From Chaetoceros tenuissimus (Eukaryota; Bacillariophyta; Thalassiosirophyceae; Chaetocerotales; Chaetocerotaceae): a stretch of 64,000 nucleotides of DNA. Below are positions 11,238 through 21,017 of this stretch, piece by piece. The notes beneath the pieces were generated by a model. That model saw only the letters and a list, made by a program, of their open reading frames with translations. It was not told where the DNA came from and did no database searches. How positions within the stretch are numbered: the stretch's first letter is position 1; each line of letters begins with the position of its first letter. The position numbers and the translations under genes are program-made. The stretch lies in contig BLLK01000062.1 in assembly GCA_021927905.1 (NCBI GenBank), positions 124,001 through 188,000 on the forward strand. Reading direction: 5' to 3'.

Positions 11238-11900
11238 AATAGGGTATGTCAGTAACGTTGGTATTAGAATCTATTGGAAGGAACAGCCAGAATTTGCCAG
11301 ATGATTCTTTCACAAGTTAAAAAAATGTAATCTGTACGTTGAACGTGCTTCTAAAAAATAAGTAAAAGTTCTTCACACATTTGCATGTGTAAGAAGAGCA
11401 TTCCTTGATTGCCATCGTGTTTCAACGTTCGCATCACTTGTTCGCATACTACATTCTTATTATTAAAGACATTTATATGTCTACGTCATCTATTTTGTTA
11501 GTATTGAGAACCCTTCCGGGCCGTTGAAAATTATCGAAAATAAATTGGTTTTTGGGAACGTTCGTTGAAACAAAAAAAAATCTATCTTACATGATTATTG
11601 CTCAGTTCAGTGGAAAACATAGAGACTCTACTTCCCGATAAAGTAATAAAATATTCTTTTACAACTGAATTCACATGATTTGAGTTCAAATTACAAATTA
11701 GAATGCATCACTACAACCCAAACATTGATAAATAAAGTGACATGCTGCACAGTTTTTCAAATTTGTGTATGGTCCAGGTAATGTAGATTCAGCAGATGTA
11801 GATTTCAAAGATATAAAATTTCTTATTTATTACACATATATTTTTGCAATAGAATTCCTTAACGAACTCTGAGTATCCTAATCACACCTTTTTGTCAAGC
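11238..11900. other. Spacer between tandem HSF genes (663 bp)
   Basis: It separates two same-strand HSF genes and should carry the promoter of the 10389 gene and the 3' UTR of the 11901 gene. It is AT-rich with homopolymer runs. No third HSF copy or other gene was seen. Confidence 0.4.
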
Positions 11901-12686
11901 CTACATTTGGAAAATTGAAGCATTTATTGTAGTACTTTCCCAATCTGATGGACAATATAGAATATGCATCTTTGCTTCTTTCAATAAGTGTCTTTCCTCA
12001 AAGATGTCAAACAGTGTTTCATCATGATGCGAGGATGCTCTCTTGTTTTCATATTTCTGTAGCATTGTGAACCTTTCTCTTTTCTGAACCCTGTGATCAT
12101 GGTATGAATGCTTGTATACGTTCTCTCTATTATCAAACTCATCGTCACATAATGACGGTATTGAACGAGAGTCTTGGCTCGATCTATCATCCTCCTCATA
12201 ACTATCCATTGAATGGCTCTGTAGTTGATTTGTTTGAATCATCGCAAAAGGTTTTGCATTCAAAGAGTTACCAAGTGGCATTTCTTCCGCGAACTCCGCT
12301 GCAGGCATTGGTTTCATTTTGTAGAATGGAGGCTCTTTTCCATCTTCGTACTCGTTATCAAAAGGTGAAACTTTTGCTCTTTTCGACTTCAAACTGAAGG
12401 TAAGTTCATACTGCCCTCTCAAAAAATGTTCATGGTAATAGCCTCCTTTGTCTGGACCATCATCTTGTTGCCTTTTGAAACCATAGTGACTCAGCTGTCT
12501 GTATATTGATGATAGCTTGTTTAGTTTGAAATATTTGGGTAAGACATCTCTAACGAATTCCTCCTTCTTATGAATACGAAAGGATCTTCCATGTGGTTGC
12601 CAAGAGATGACACTGGAATAGCTACCTTCATCTAGCAGCTGGTGTAGCTTCTGTGGGAACTTCTTTGCTCTTTGTCTATTTGGCAT
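11901..12686 (-). CDS. Heat shock transcription factor family protein (tandem copy)
   Basis: 261 residues with an N-terminal HSF DNA-binding domain: KFPQKLHQLLDEGSY, ISWQPHGRSFRIHKKEEF, SIYRQLSHYGFKRQ and GGYYHEHFLRG. A KSKRAK basic patch after the domain may be a nuclear signal. The middle is acidic and serine-rich. The C-terminus HLLKEAKMHILYCPSDW matches the neighbouring HSF at 10389, so the pair shares both ends and differs in the middle, as expected for an older tandem duplication. Confidence 0.9.
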   Translation of the reverse strand: MPNRQRAKKFPQKLHQLLDEGSYSSVISWQPHGRSFRIHKKEEFVRDVLPKYFKLNKLSSIYRQLSHYGFKRQQDDGPDKGGYYHEHFLRGQYELTFSLKSKRAKVSPFDNEYEDGKEPPFYKMKPMPAAEFAEEMPLGNSLNAKPFAMIQTNQLQSHSMDSYEEDDRSSQDSRSIPSLCDDEFDNRENVYKHSYHDHRVQKRERFTMLQKYENKRASSHHDETLFDIFEERHLLKEAKMHILYCPSDWESTTINASIFQM

Positions 12687-13014
12687 CGTTGTTGATTAAT
12701 TTGTAATATGAATTGTAATGTGAAAAAGTAAATGGAGATTGAATGAGAGAAGGGTGGTGATATACGTAAGGGTGAGAGAAATGTGAGTGCATAATGCATC
12801 AATCCGTTGAACCGTTGTTTGTCATCGTGAGGATTAACATTTTCAAATATCTATCTAAATTTGCTGATATTTCACGGGAATCGGCCCGTTGTGTTCTAAA
12901 AAAGATGAAAATGAATGAGAAGCTGACAAACTTATGCCAGCCCATGACCGTTGCTAAATTCCAGTTGAAATCACAAAAGTAAAATTATTAGACTAGATAA
13001 TTTCATGAATGAGT
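12687..13014. other. Intergenic region (328 bp)
   Basis: Upstream region of the HSF gene at 11901 and 3' flank of the sulfotransferase. Nothing recognisable beyond AT-rich sequence. Confidence 0.4.
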
Positions 13015-14280
13015 TTACAACTTTAAATTTAACATTGGGCAATTTCGTTTTGCTATTTCTAAACTTGAAATAATATCAATGTCTTTAAGATTGACAGCCC
13101 GCTTCAGCAAGTCAAAATATACTCTGTATTCCTTTTCCAAAGCAGAACATACATTTGATCTCAAGTCATCAGATGATAGAGAATTTTCTCTCCTTCTCTG
13201 TGCTCTCGATCTGTAGTCTGATTGTCTAGCATGTATGTCTGTATTTTCGGATTGATACTCTCTACCTAAGCCTAGAAGCTCATTGACTGCTGGCCAATCT
13301 TGCCACATGTATTCTTGACGAATTACCATTACAGGCTTATCTTCAGTAAAACCAGGAATATTATGAACCAACTTTTGCAAATTCCAAAAGAGATGCTCCA
13401 TTGGCTCTACTTTGCCTTGAACTGCTAGATGGGCTACAAAAGAACAATCATCTCTTCGTCTTATCCAATTAATGTTTGAGTTGTAATCAGTTGGTTTGGT
13501 TCCTAATGCAAATGCAAAGCTATCAAGCGTTGGAAAGCATTTATAGGCTTCATTGACTCCTGTGCTTTTCAATTCCAGTTTAATCTTTTTAATCCGTTTC
13601 AAAGTGATATCCTTGTCGACGGCATCCTTGTCTTGTTCTAGCTCTCTTTTGAGACGATTTACAAGTTGTTTGTTTGGCATTGTGTAGAGAAAAGCTGATA
13701 TCGCCCTATCATATGGATCGCGAGAAGTAAACGTATAGAAACTGTAATCAGGGAGTTCGGGATATGTCGGCATTCGTTTGAGGCGTTGATTGATGAGCGC
13801 TCTAAAGTCAGGAGTATGAAAGTAAGTCGTCAAAAGAGAGAGAGGACTTTCTTTGAATATTGGATGATGCGCTCCTTTTACCTGATGCAAATTTTGGACT
13901 TCATTACAAGGTTTAGGCACAAATGAGAAGCAGCCATTCTTTAGGAATTTCGATAAAGTACTGCCACCGCTCTTTCCCAAGTGGATAAAGGCACCTGGTG
14001 TAAAAGGGACTGTGTAATCCCCTCCTTCTTCTTGTTTGATGAGTTCTCTTTGTACAAGGTTTTTCAAAAATAGACGGCTTGCTTCTTTTCCTTTGTCCCT
14101 GTTATCAGATTTGTTACTCGGTACTTGTAATGGCTTTGCTTTGAAAGTATCCATAAAGTGCATTTTGAAATTAGTATTCTGACCAGCTGATGATAATTGG
14201 GTTCGCAATAATGCAATCTGTGTGATAACATAGGCTGCAATTGACACAAGCCAAAAGCAAAGTGCTTTACAGAACATCAT
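13015..14280 (-). CDS. Membrane-anchored sulfotransferase-like protein
   Basis: 421 residues. Residues 5-24 form a hydrophobic signal anchor, suggesting a type II Golgi membrane protein. FIHLGKSGGSTLSKFL at about residues 98-113 matches the 5'-phosphosulfate-binding loop of PAPS-dependent sulfotransferases. FTSRDPYDRAISAFLY at about 187-200 matches the 3'-phosphate-binding motif with its conserved Arg and Ser. The late VIRQEYMWQDW segment fits the Sulfotransfer_2/3 group, which modifies glycans. The acceptor is unknown. A Lys/Glu-rich helical insert (residues about 205-235) is not typical of the family. Confidence 0.7.
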   Translation of the reverse strand: MMFCKALCFWLVSIAAYVITQIALLRTQLSSAGQNTNFKMHFMDTFKAKPLQVPSNKSDNRDKGKEASRLFLKNLVQRELIKQEEGGDYTVPFTPGAFIHLGKSGGSTLSKFLKNGCFSFVPKPCNEVQNLHQVKGAHHPIFKESPLSLLTTYFHTPDFRALINQRLKRMPTYPELPDYSFYTFTSRDPYDRAISAFLYTMPNKQLVNRLKRELEQDKDAVDKDITLKRIKKIKLELKSTGVNEAYKCFPTLDSFAFALGTKPTDYNSNINWIRRRDDCSFVAHLAVQGKVEPMEHLFWNLQKLVHNIPGFTEDKPVMVIRQEYMWQDWPAVNELLGLGREYQSENTDIHARQSDYRSRAQRRRENSLSSDDLRSNVCSALEKEYRVYFDLLKRAVNLKDIDIISSLEIAKRNCPMLNLKL

Positions 14281-14832
14281 AATTGTATCAACTTCATTTA
14301 TCTAGGTACATGTATGTCTTCAACGAGTATTTTGACTAACAATCTATCAACTTCCACAAATAATAGGAGTATTACTCTGTACTACCTTACGAGAAAAAGG
14401 AGGAATCCCTCCTCCTTTCAGTCGTTCGAATTGCTATTTTAGTGCAAAGTGTCAAAGAAGCATTCTCTTTTTCTTTAGAAAACGTCATGATTGCATCCTT
14501 ATTGATATTCCTAACATGATGAAGAATATCATTCCCATTTCAAAATGAGGAAAAAAGGAATTGAAGACATTATTTATTTGTGACAACATTGGATTGGATT
14601 GATAAATCTTCGGAGTATTACAAAATTTCAGATCTTATTGCTTAGTTATAGTATACATCTAGATTTTGTAATTATGGTGTCCTTCCAACAAATGAATCAT
14701 CAGTGTTGTGTCTTTAGATTTTTGAAGTAGAACAAACATTGAAATGAAGAAGAAGGCCATTTATTTTCCACACTTGTTTTCGGGTTCGTGTAAACCTGCG
14801 TTGGCACAGGCCACAGGCCAAGGCTAAAAAAC
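14281..14832. other. Intergenic region (552 bp)
   Basis: It lies between two minus-strand genes and should hold the sulfotransferase promoter. Nothing recognisable was found apart from a run of CCTCC-type pyrimidine repeats near 14410. Confidence 0.4.
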
Positions 14833-15549
14833 TCAGCTTCTCATGCGTTTTGAAGAAAGAAATTTTACAAGAGGTAGTTTGCTTACAAACCAAGTCTTTC
14901 TCCCCTTGTTTCTCTGTTCCTTATCTATATTCCGAACACTCGTATCTTTGCTCTTTTCAGATGATTGCGTAGTCATCTTTTTTATCGCTCTTTTAGACCA
15001 TGATGATTTCGTCCTATTCTTTCTGCTTGATGTATCACGAGAAAGTGAAATTTCTCTGGATCCTTGTTCTTCTGCTTTGAATCTATCTGCTTCAATGCTT
15101 TCAATCCTTTCTTCAATATGCTGAATAATCATATCTAGGTGTTTCCCATCAATGTAATCGTGACATGAATGAAAGTAATCAATCTCCTCTGCCAGAGTGT
15201 TGGTAGAGTGATATTCGTCAAACTTCTTTACAACGAGCTTGAAATCTCGAAATGATGACTGGAGAAACTCATGGAGATGTTCAGTTGATAGCTTCGCACT
15301 TTGAAGTGAAGAAATCACATAACGTTGTACATAACGTGTCTCATAGTTTCTCCTCCTTTTATAGTCTTTAAACTTATCGAGACAAAGTAAAATAGATTGG
15401 AGTTGGTCTTGATAGTAATAGTGCATTTGATCTGTTTGAGACTGCAGCAGCGACCAGAAGCAGTTTTTGTTGCTCAAGGTCTTTTCACAATGAAAAGCTG
15501 ATGCATCTATGCACTTGATATCATCATTGAAAGCATTTGCAGTGGACAT
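14833..15549 (-). CDS. Hypothetical protein, possibly SPX-like
   Basis: 238 residues, single exon. Residues 30-140 are predicted helical, with a layout reminiscent of SPX domains (an aromatic-rich YYYQDQL helix and a later FRDFKLVVKKFDEYH), but the key phosphate-binding lysine cluster could not be assigned, so this is tentative. The last 80 residues are strongly basic (SSRKNRTKSSWSKRAIKK and similar) and may bind nucleic acid, membrane or polyphosphate. There is no signal peptide. The SPX idea rests only on visual similarity. Confidence 0.55.
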   Translation of the reverse strand: MSTANAFNDDIKCIDASAFHCEKTLSNKNCFWSLLQSQTDQMHYYYQDQLQSILLCLDKFKDYKRRRNYETRYVQRYVISSLQSAKLSTEHLHEFLQSSFRDFKLVVKKFDEYHSTNTLAEEIDYFHSCHDYIDGKHLDMIIQHIEERIESIEADRFKAEEQGSREISLSRDTSSRKNRTKSSWSKRAIKKMTTQSSEKSKDTSVRNIDKEQRNKGRKTWFVSKLPLVKFLSSKRMRS

Positions 15550-16077
15550 GTTTTCAAAAGTTCAAACTTCGTAGTATTATATTTATGAGAGGATGAAGCC
15601 AAACAGAAGGGATGTGCTTGACCAAAGGCCGGAATGTGCGGAAGGCGTGACTTCGCTGTTGATTTTCGACTACGTCAGGCTGATGAAGTAGTCATGATCA
15701 GGCTAGTATTATCATTTTTTGATTCCCGCTAGAGCCTATGTTCTGAAGAGACTTCATAGTTCGTAATTGCTGTTTTCTGAAAAGAAGTACTATTGTTGTT
15801 TGGTTCGCATGCGTGAATAGAGAAGGCTACGTTTGGCACGATTGGAGAATAAAAAGCAAGTGAAGTGCTCAAAAAGATATGGAAGAAGTAGACTCTGGTG
15901 AAATTACGGTTATTTATACCCCTTTCTAGAAAAGGGATGAAATTACGTCCAATAAAATATTTTTTGTCAAGAATGTTAATTTCAGAGATCAGAGATCAGA
16001 GAGATGTTACGATGAAAAGTAATCCATGCATTGAACTTAACAAACTTACAATAAAACCGCATAACACACATACGAGT
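15550..16077. other. Divergent intergenic/5'-UTR region (528 bp)
   Basis: It separates the minus-strand hypothetical protein from the capping-enzyme-like gene. An open frame extends upstream of the chosen ATG to 15898, but that part is not protein-like and is read as 5' UTR. A short palindrome, CCCTTTCTAGAAAAGGG-like, lies at about 15919-15935. Confidence 0.4.
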
Positions 16078-17658
16078 ATGGCAGATCGTGGATCTCTTCT
16101 AAAGTGGTCCGAGGAAAAGTGGGCGCGATGGTCGCAAATGCCTCGATTGTCTTTGACTCCCATACCTAAAACAAAATTTCTTTGCTTGAAATCTCCCATG
16201 TCCACAGTTTATGAAGAAAAGTATGGAGATAGAAATGTCTTTACTGTTCCAATGTATGTACAGCGTCTGATTGCAAAGGGCATTGGAGTTGGCCTGGCAA
16301 TTGATTGTACAGCTTTAGATCTTCATTGCTTCGATCCTGATTCCAAAACAGATACAAAGTACTACATTCATAATCCGAATGAATGGGATGATTTCGATAT
16401 TGATTATTGTCAAATAGCTAATGATAAACCTGTACCGAATGGAAATGCCCAATGCATCATTCAACCAGGCACCATTCAGCAATTTCTCACAACAAGTATA
16501 GAGTTTTGGAAAGATAATCCTACATTACATATATGTTTATTCGATGCTAGAGGAGGGAATGGAGCTGCTGCATTTTTAGCAGCATACTATCTCTGTCACA
16601 AATGGAAGGCGCCAGTTCATTCAGCTCTTTCTTTGGTTGAAAAGGCTAGTCCCAATTCAAATTCTACTGCAAAAGGACTCTATGATGTGGACTTGATCAA
16701 ACAACTTCAGACAACATTCAAGGGAAGAAAGGAATTGACTTTCGATTATTCAAATGTTCCAAGTTGGTGGTTCGTACAAGGTGAAGATGATCCCCTTTCA
16801 AAGTCTAGTGTCAAAATTCCAGCTATTGCAGGCGATAATTCAAAAAGGACATCGGAAACATTTGATGCTCCAGCTGCAAAGTCAGCAAGAGTCGAGTCCT
16901 CTTTGCCTATAGAATCTTTGTCAAGTGGATCACAAAGGTATACTCGGGCAATAACTGTTTTGAAGCAATTACTCTCGATTACAGAAAAGGATGTAACACG
17001 ATTACCGATGAAACAAGAAAAGAATATGACAGAAGGAAGTGTCGATGCAATATCTTCTCATGGAATTGATAAATACAAAGTCACTTGGAGGTCAAAAGGT
17101 AGAAAGGGACTTCTTTTATTTTTGAGCGATGGCGTATTTTTCTTTGAAAATGCAAATGATGGTGTCCAGGTATCTACTTTGACTTGTCCATTGTATTTAC
17201 CAAATCCACAAAAATTGAATATGGTTCAACATCGTACTTTGTTAGATGTTACCTTGGTGATGGATCAAGAACAAGCAAAGCAACCAGCAACTCCAAGATT
17301 TTTAATTAATGATATCCTTGTACATATGGGTGGAATTGTCATGAACAAACCGTTTCATCAACGTCAAAAGTTCATCATGGATGGAGTTATCTTGATAAGG
17401 AAAAAGACTACAAATATTTGGGGCTACAGTAAAGAAAAGATTCGTATCCGGGCAAAAGAATACTTTGATTTGAAGAAATTTGACTTTGTGTGGAAACAAG
17501 TGAGAACTGTCCAGATGCATGGTACAGATGGAACTGAAATTTTGTGCATCACTGATAAATACAGGGATACTGGGGAATGTGCATTAATGATTTGTCCTGC
17601 TTCTCAAGATGAGGACTTTGAAGCTGTTCGCACAAAGCTTTTGGGAGTATTAGGATAG
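16078..17658 (+). CDS. mRNA capping enzyme-like protein with degenerate active sites
   Basis: 526 residues from the ATG at 16078, where family similarity begins (MADRGSLLKWSEEKW). The first half follows the RNA-triphosphatase domain of animal/plant capping enzymes (FLCLKSPMSTVYEEKYGD, VGLAIDCTALDLHCFD), but the HCxxGxxRTG phosphatase loop reads HICLFDARGGNGAA. The second half follows the guanylyltransferase domain (YKVTW..., RTLLDVTLVMD, PRFLINDILVHMGG, where active enzymes have TLLDGE and PRYLIYDI). The nucleotidyl-lysine motif KxDGxR reads RSKGRK here, so the catalytic Lys and Asp are absent. The protein stops before motifs V-VI and the OB fold. It is therefore unlikely to cap RNA by itself; a regulatory or scaffold role is possible. 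An active capping enzyme is expected elsewhere in the genome. Confidence 0.65.
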   Translation: MADRGSLLKWSEEKWARWSQMPRLSLTPIPKTKFLCLKSPMSTVYEEKYGDRNVFTVPMYVQRLIAKGIGVGLAIDCTALDLHCFDPDSKTDTKYYIHNPNEWDDFDIDYCQIANDKPVPNGNAQCIIQPGTIQQFLTTSIEFWKDNPTLHICLFDARGGNGAAAFLAAYYLCHKWKAPVHSALSLVEKASPNSNSTAKGLYDVDLIKQLQTTFKGRKELTFDYSNVPSWWFVQGEDDPLSKSSVKIPAIAGDNSKRTSETFDAPAAKSARVESSLPIESLSSGSQRYTRAITVLKQLLSITEKDVTRLPMKQEKNMTEGSVDAISSHGIDKYKVTWRSKGRKGLLLFLSDGVFFFENANDGVQVSTLTCPLYLPNPQKLNMVQHRTLLDVTLVMDQEQAKQPATPRFLINDILVHMGGIVMNKPFHQRQKFIMDGVILIRKKTTNIWGYSKEKIRIRAKEYFDLKKFDFVWKQVRTVQMHGTDGTEILCITDKYRDTGECALMICPASQDEDFEAVRTKLLGVLG

Positions 17659-17846
17659 TATAATAAAACCATGATTTATATAAAGACCTAGACGTATATT
17701 GCATAGACAAGTCATATCCTTATCAATAATGCACTGGAGTCTGAAACGTGAACAGACTAAAACTATTTTATTCTTGTGGCAATAGAGCAAGATTAGACCT
17801 TGAAAGGTTATATAATCAATTGTTCATCATTCCCCGCCCCCGTGTA

Positions 17847-19346
17847 TTATTTCTTTGCTTTTCTGCCAGCTCTTTTATCAAGCCATTGCCAAAATACAGC
17901 AAGCATTGACCCAAGACAGCTATGTGCAGTTGCTGACATAGCTCCAGGTAAGCAGGCTAAACTAGCGATCGCTGCATTTGTTGGATCATTTCCTACCACC
18001 GAACGTGCAAGCACTACAGCTAATGCACTGTTTTGCATACCTAACAGATTCATCTTGTTAGAAATCCAATGTCAATCCAAATAAATTCATGATGTATGCA
18101 TGAACTCTTTCTTACCTGTCTCAATTGAAATAGTTCTACTGGACTTTTCTGATAACCCAAAGAGTTTTTTCGAAGCAAAGTAACCTGCTCCAAATCCGAT
18201 AGAATGTAGTCCTAGAACTGAAAGAATGACTAGTTTCAATATATTTGAAGTGGAACTTGCTGCCAATGCCGCATTTGAAGCTACCACGCCTCCACATAGT
18301 AAAGATACCAACACAACTCCAGCAAAAGATGCATATCGCGATACGAAATCAGCCAATTTAGGAATCTTTTCTCTTACAAGCATACCCAATGCAACTGGTA
18401 GAAGTACCACTTGCGCAGTTGCTTTGCACAAAGTCATTCCAGAAATGGACACCGAGCTCCCAACCAAAGTTTTAACCAACACCGGTGTCATTACAGAAGC
18501 CATTATTGTCGAAATCGATGTTAAAATCACTGATAATGCAACATCTGCATCTGCAATAAGTGCGACGAGATTTGACGCTGTACCACCCGGCGAGCATCCA
18601 ACCAAAATTAATCCAAGGAACGCTGCAGGATGATTGGGTAATAGCATAAGTGAGCCAATCAAGAACGCAGTCAAAGGCATTATAATGTATTGACAAGAAA
18701 TTCCAGCTGGAATAGCTTTGATAGATGCATCCTCTGTATTAGCTTTGTCACTTTTAAAAACCCTTGTGAAATCTTCAGTTTTCAAAGTCATACCCATCGC
18801 TACCATTACAGCAGCAAGCATGAGAGGAATGAGTTGACCTTTATTGACCCATAGCAATGTTTCAGGCTTCTTCAATCCAAGCACCGCCGAACCAAACACA
18901 AAGAAAGGAAAGAGAGAAGTCAACTTTGCAAGGACCACGTCAAGTGTAGATATTTTTGTTATTTCTTCCTCGTCCTTTGTTGCTACAGGCATCTTTTCCT
19001 CTTCGGTGATCCCGAGAACTTTGTTTGCAGCTTTGTGCCCTCCAATCACTTCTTCCGTTTGTATGATGGAAGGCAAATCCAAAGATTTTTCATTCCGGAT
19101 TTTATTCATAGGTTTTCGCTTTGCATCCTTTTGAACGTGTTCCATGATGAGCTTGATTGTCCTTTCTAAATCCTCCTCTTTGGAATTAGCTCGGCCTTTT
19201 CTAACCATGAATAGAGGGGACGATTTGGATGAAGCTGTCAAGCCAGGTCTAGTGCTTGAGAATCCATCCACCCTACTAGATAAAAGAGCAGCTATACACA
19301 ATAGCCGTAACATCATCTTAAGCTTGAGATATAGATGGAATCGCAA
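17847..19346 (-). CDS. Plastid BASS (bile acid:sodium symporter) family transporter
   Basis: Exons 19346-18116 and 18040-17847 give 474 residues; the join produces ISIETGMQNSALAVVLA, the conserved ETGMQN motif. The N-terminus has a signal peptide (MMLRLLCIAALLSSRVDG) followed by FSSTRPG, an ASAFAP-like plastid motif. About nine hydrophobic helices follow, with VGCSPGGTASN typical of the sodium-binding crossover. Plastid BASS proteins carry organic acids such as pyruvate or glycolate with sodium; the substrate here is unknown. A polar stretch of about 110 residues lies between the presequence and the first helix. It is convergent with the capping-like gene. Confidence 0.85.
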
Positions 19347-19661
19347 TAAAATACAAAGGCTATTAGATATATCTTTTTGAATGAGGCGTCAACAGTTCTT
19401 GCGTTGTCAACAAAAAGCAACTTGAACACAAAATCTTTTTGCATCAATTAGACATACGTCATTGTATACTCTAGCTATTTAAGGAATTGTTTTTCAGACC
19501 ATTCATTTTTGCACAGAACAAAAAGTCCACTTCCATTAGTTTGGTAGAAAGAAGGTAGACTAATACTTGCATCATACATGCAAATAAAGAATACGCAATT
19601 TACTTCAGGAGTATTGAGAAGGAATCTACTACTGTAGACGAGTTAAGAATATTTCTAGAAA
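19347..19661. other. Divergent intergenic region (315 bp)
   Basis: Shared upstream region of the BASS transporter (minus) and the methyltransferase (plus). No clear element was recognised. Confidence 0.4.
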
Positions 19662-20636
19662 ATGGCCAAGAAAAAGAAGAGACCAGTTCCATTGGTTCCA
19701 CCAAACCATGAAATGAAATCTAGAAAGAAAGCGAGACAGGTCACTTCCCTCTTTCATAAATTGACACAGCAACTAGATAGAGCCAAGTCGCAAAATGATG
19801 AAGAAACTATAGCAAAGTTGGAACAGCAATTGGATGAAATGGGTGGACGTGAAGAGTATCAAAGAGCAAGCCAATTGAGTACTAAATTTCATAGCACAAG
19901 TCGGTGGGTACTCAAAGTCCTTGCACAAAAAGGAATGACACATGGTATCGTAAATGAGTCAAGTTCCAAAGAGTCATTGAAAAATAAGCAAGTGAAGCGA
20001 CCCGTGGATATATTAGAAGTTGGTGCCATCAATACTGAATTGGTAGAAGCTTCCAGAAAAACAAAGCGAGTGTTGAAAAAGAAAGATACATCTAGTGAGA
20101 GTGGAGAATCGCAACAATATCACGATATACCAGTGCATCATATCAATGTCAAAGCTATCGATTTACGATCATCGCATCCAGATATTGAAGAACAAGATTT
20201 TCTCAAGCTCAAAGTTCAGAATGCCAAGAGGGGATCATTTGATGTGATTGTTTGTTCCATGGTGCTGAACTGTGTCACTACACCTGAAGATAGAGGTACT
20301 ATGCTTTCATTACTTTACAAACAATTACGGCCTGGTGGCTATTGCTTCTTCACAATACCAAGATTATGTCTCAATCAGTCCAAATTTATGAATCGGAAAT
20401 TATTCCACGAATTACTCATTGATGGAATAGGATTTAAGATTGACAGTGAGAAAGAATCTCCAAAGGTTGCGTTTTGGGTATTGCAGAGACCTATGGATAC
20501 AGATGTAGATGGAACAAAGATGACTCCTTGGAATAAAAAGTGGGAGACAACGCCCATAATAAATCGTGCTGCCAAGTTTCGTAACATGTTTTCAGTTTCT
20601 TTGAAGGAAAGTGAGATATACATGAGAAAACGATAA
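19662..20636 (+). CDS. BMT2-like 25S/28S rRNA adenine-N1 methyltransferase
   Basis: 324 residues, single exon. The Rossmann-like SAM-binding part contains VDILEVGAINTEL (motif I), IDLRSSHPDIEEQDFL (motif II and the family-specific HP..EEQDFL stretch), SFDVIVCSMVLNCV and LRPGGYCFFTIP. These match fungal BMT2, which methylates N1 of an adenine in large-subunit rRNA in the nucleolus. The basic N-terminus (AKKKKRP, RKKAR) suits nucleolar targeting. The human relative SAMTOR is a SAM sensor, so a sensing role is a less likely alternative. Confidence 0.8.
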   Translation: MAKKKKRPVPLVPPNHEMKSRKKARQVTSLFHKLTQQLDRAKSQNDEETIAKLEQQLDEMGGREEYQRASQLSTKFHSTSRWVLKVLAQKGMTHGIVNESSSKESLKNKQVKRPVDILEVGAINTELVEASRKTKRVLKKKDTSSESGESQQYHDIPVHHINVKAIDLRSSHPDIEEQDFLKLKVQNAKRGSFDVIVCSMVLNCVTTPEDRGTMLSLLYKQLRPGGYCFFTIPRLCLNQSKFMNRKLFHELLIDGIGFKIDSEKESPKVAFWVLQRPMDTDVDGTKMTPWNKKWETTPIINRAAKFRNMFSVSLKESEIYMRKR

Positions 20637-21017
20637 GTTAGATTCAGATTATTTGCATGACTTTGTGTATAAGTTTTGTTTTATTAAGTTCAATTACTGA
20701 TGAATTCCGTAGCATCTTCAATCTCTATTTTAAGGTTAAGAAGTAGTCCACATACCTTCAAAATTCAAACATGTCAATTTAGGCTAAAATAGAATAAACG
20801 GAGATGAAACAGTGAAAGGGCTTAATTAAATTCATTGCGCAGAAGTTCCTCTCACCAATTTTGTGATTATCTCCCTATGTTCTAAAGCACAACATACAAC
20901 ATTGTTTGACTCGTGCGTAATGAAAGAGCTTCTGGTTTTGATAATAATTAGAAGTAAACCAAATTGATCAACAACTAAACAACAACATATGAATAAGATC
21001 TAATTCGATCTATAGCA
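20637..21017. other. Intergenic region (381 bp)
   Basis: It lies between two plus-strand genes. AT-rich, with no recognised element. Confidence 0.4.

Noticed and set aside
15919-19655. TTCTAGAA (a heat-shock-element-like palindrome) just upstream of two genes, near 15924 and 19650
   Set aside because: An 8-bp palindrome is expected about once or twice by chance in 64 kb of AT-rich DNA, and it is not found upstream of the HSF genes.
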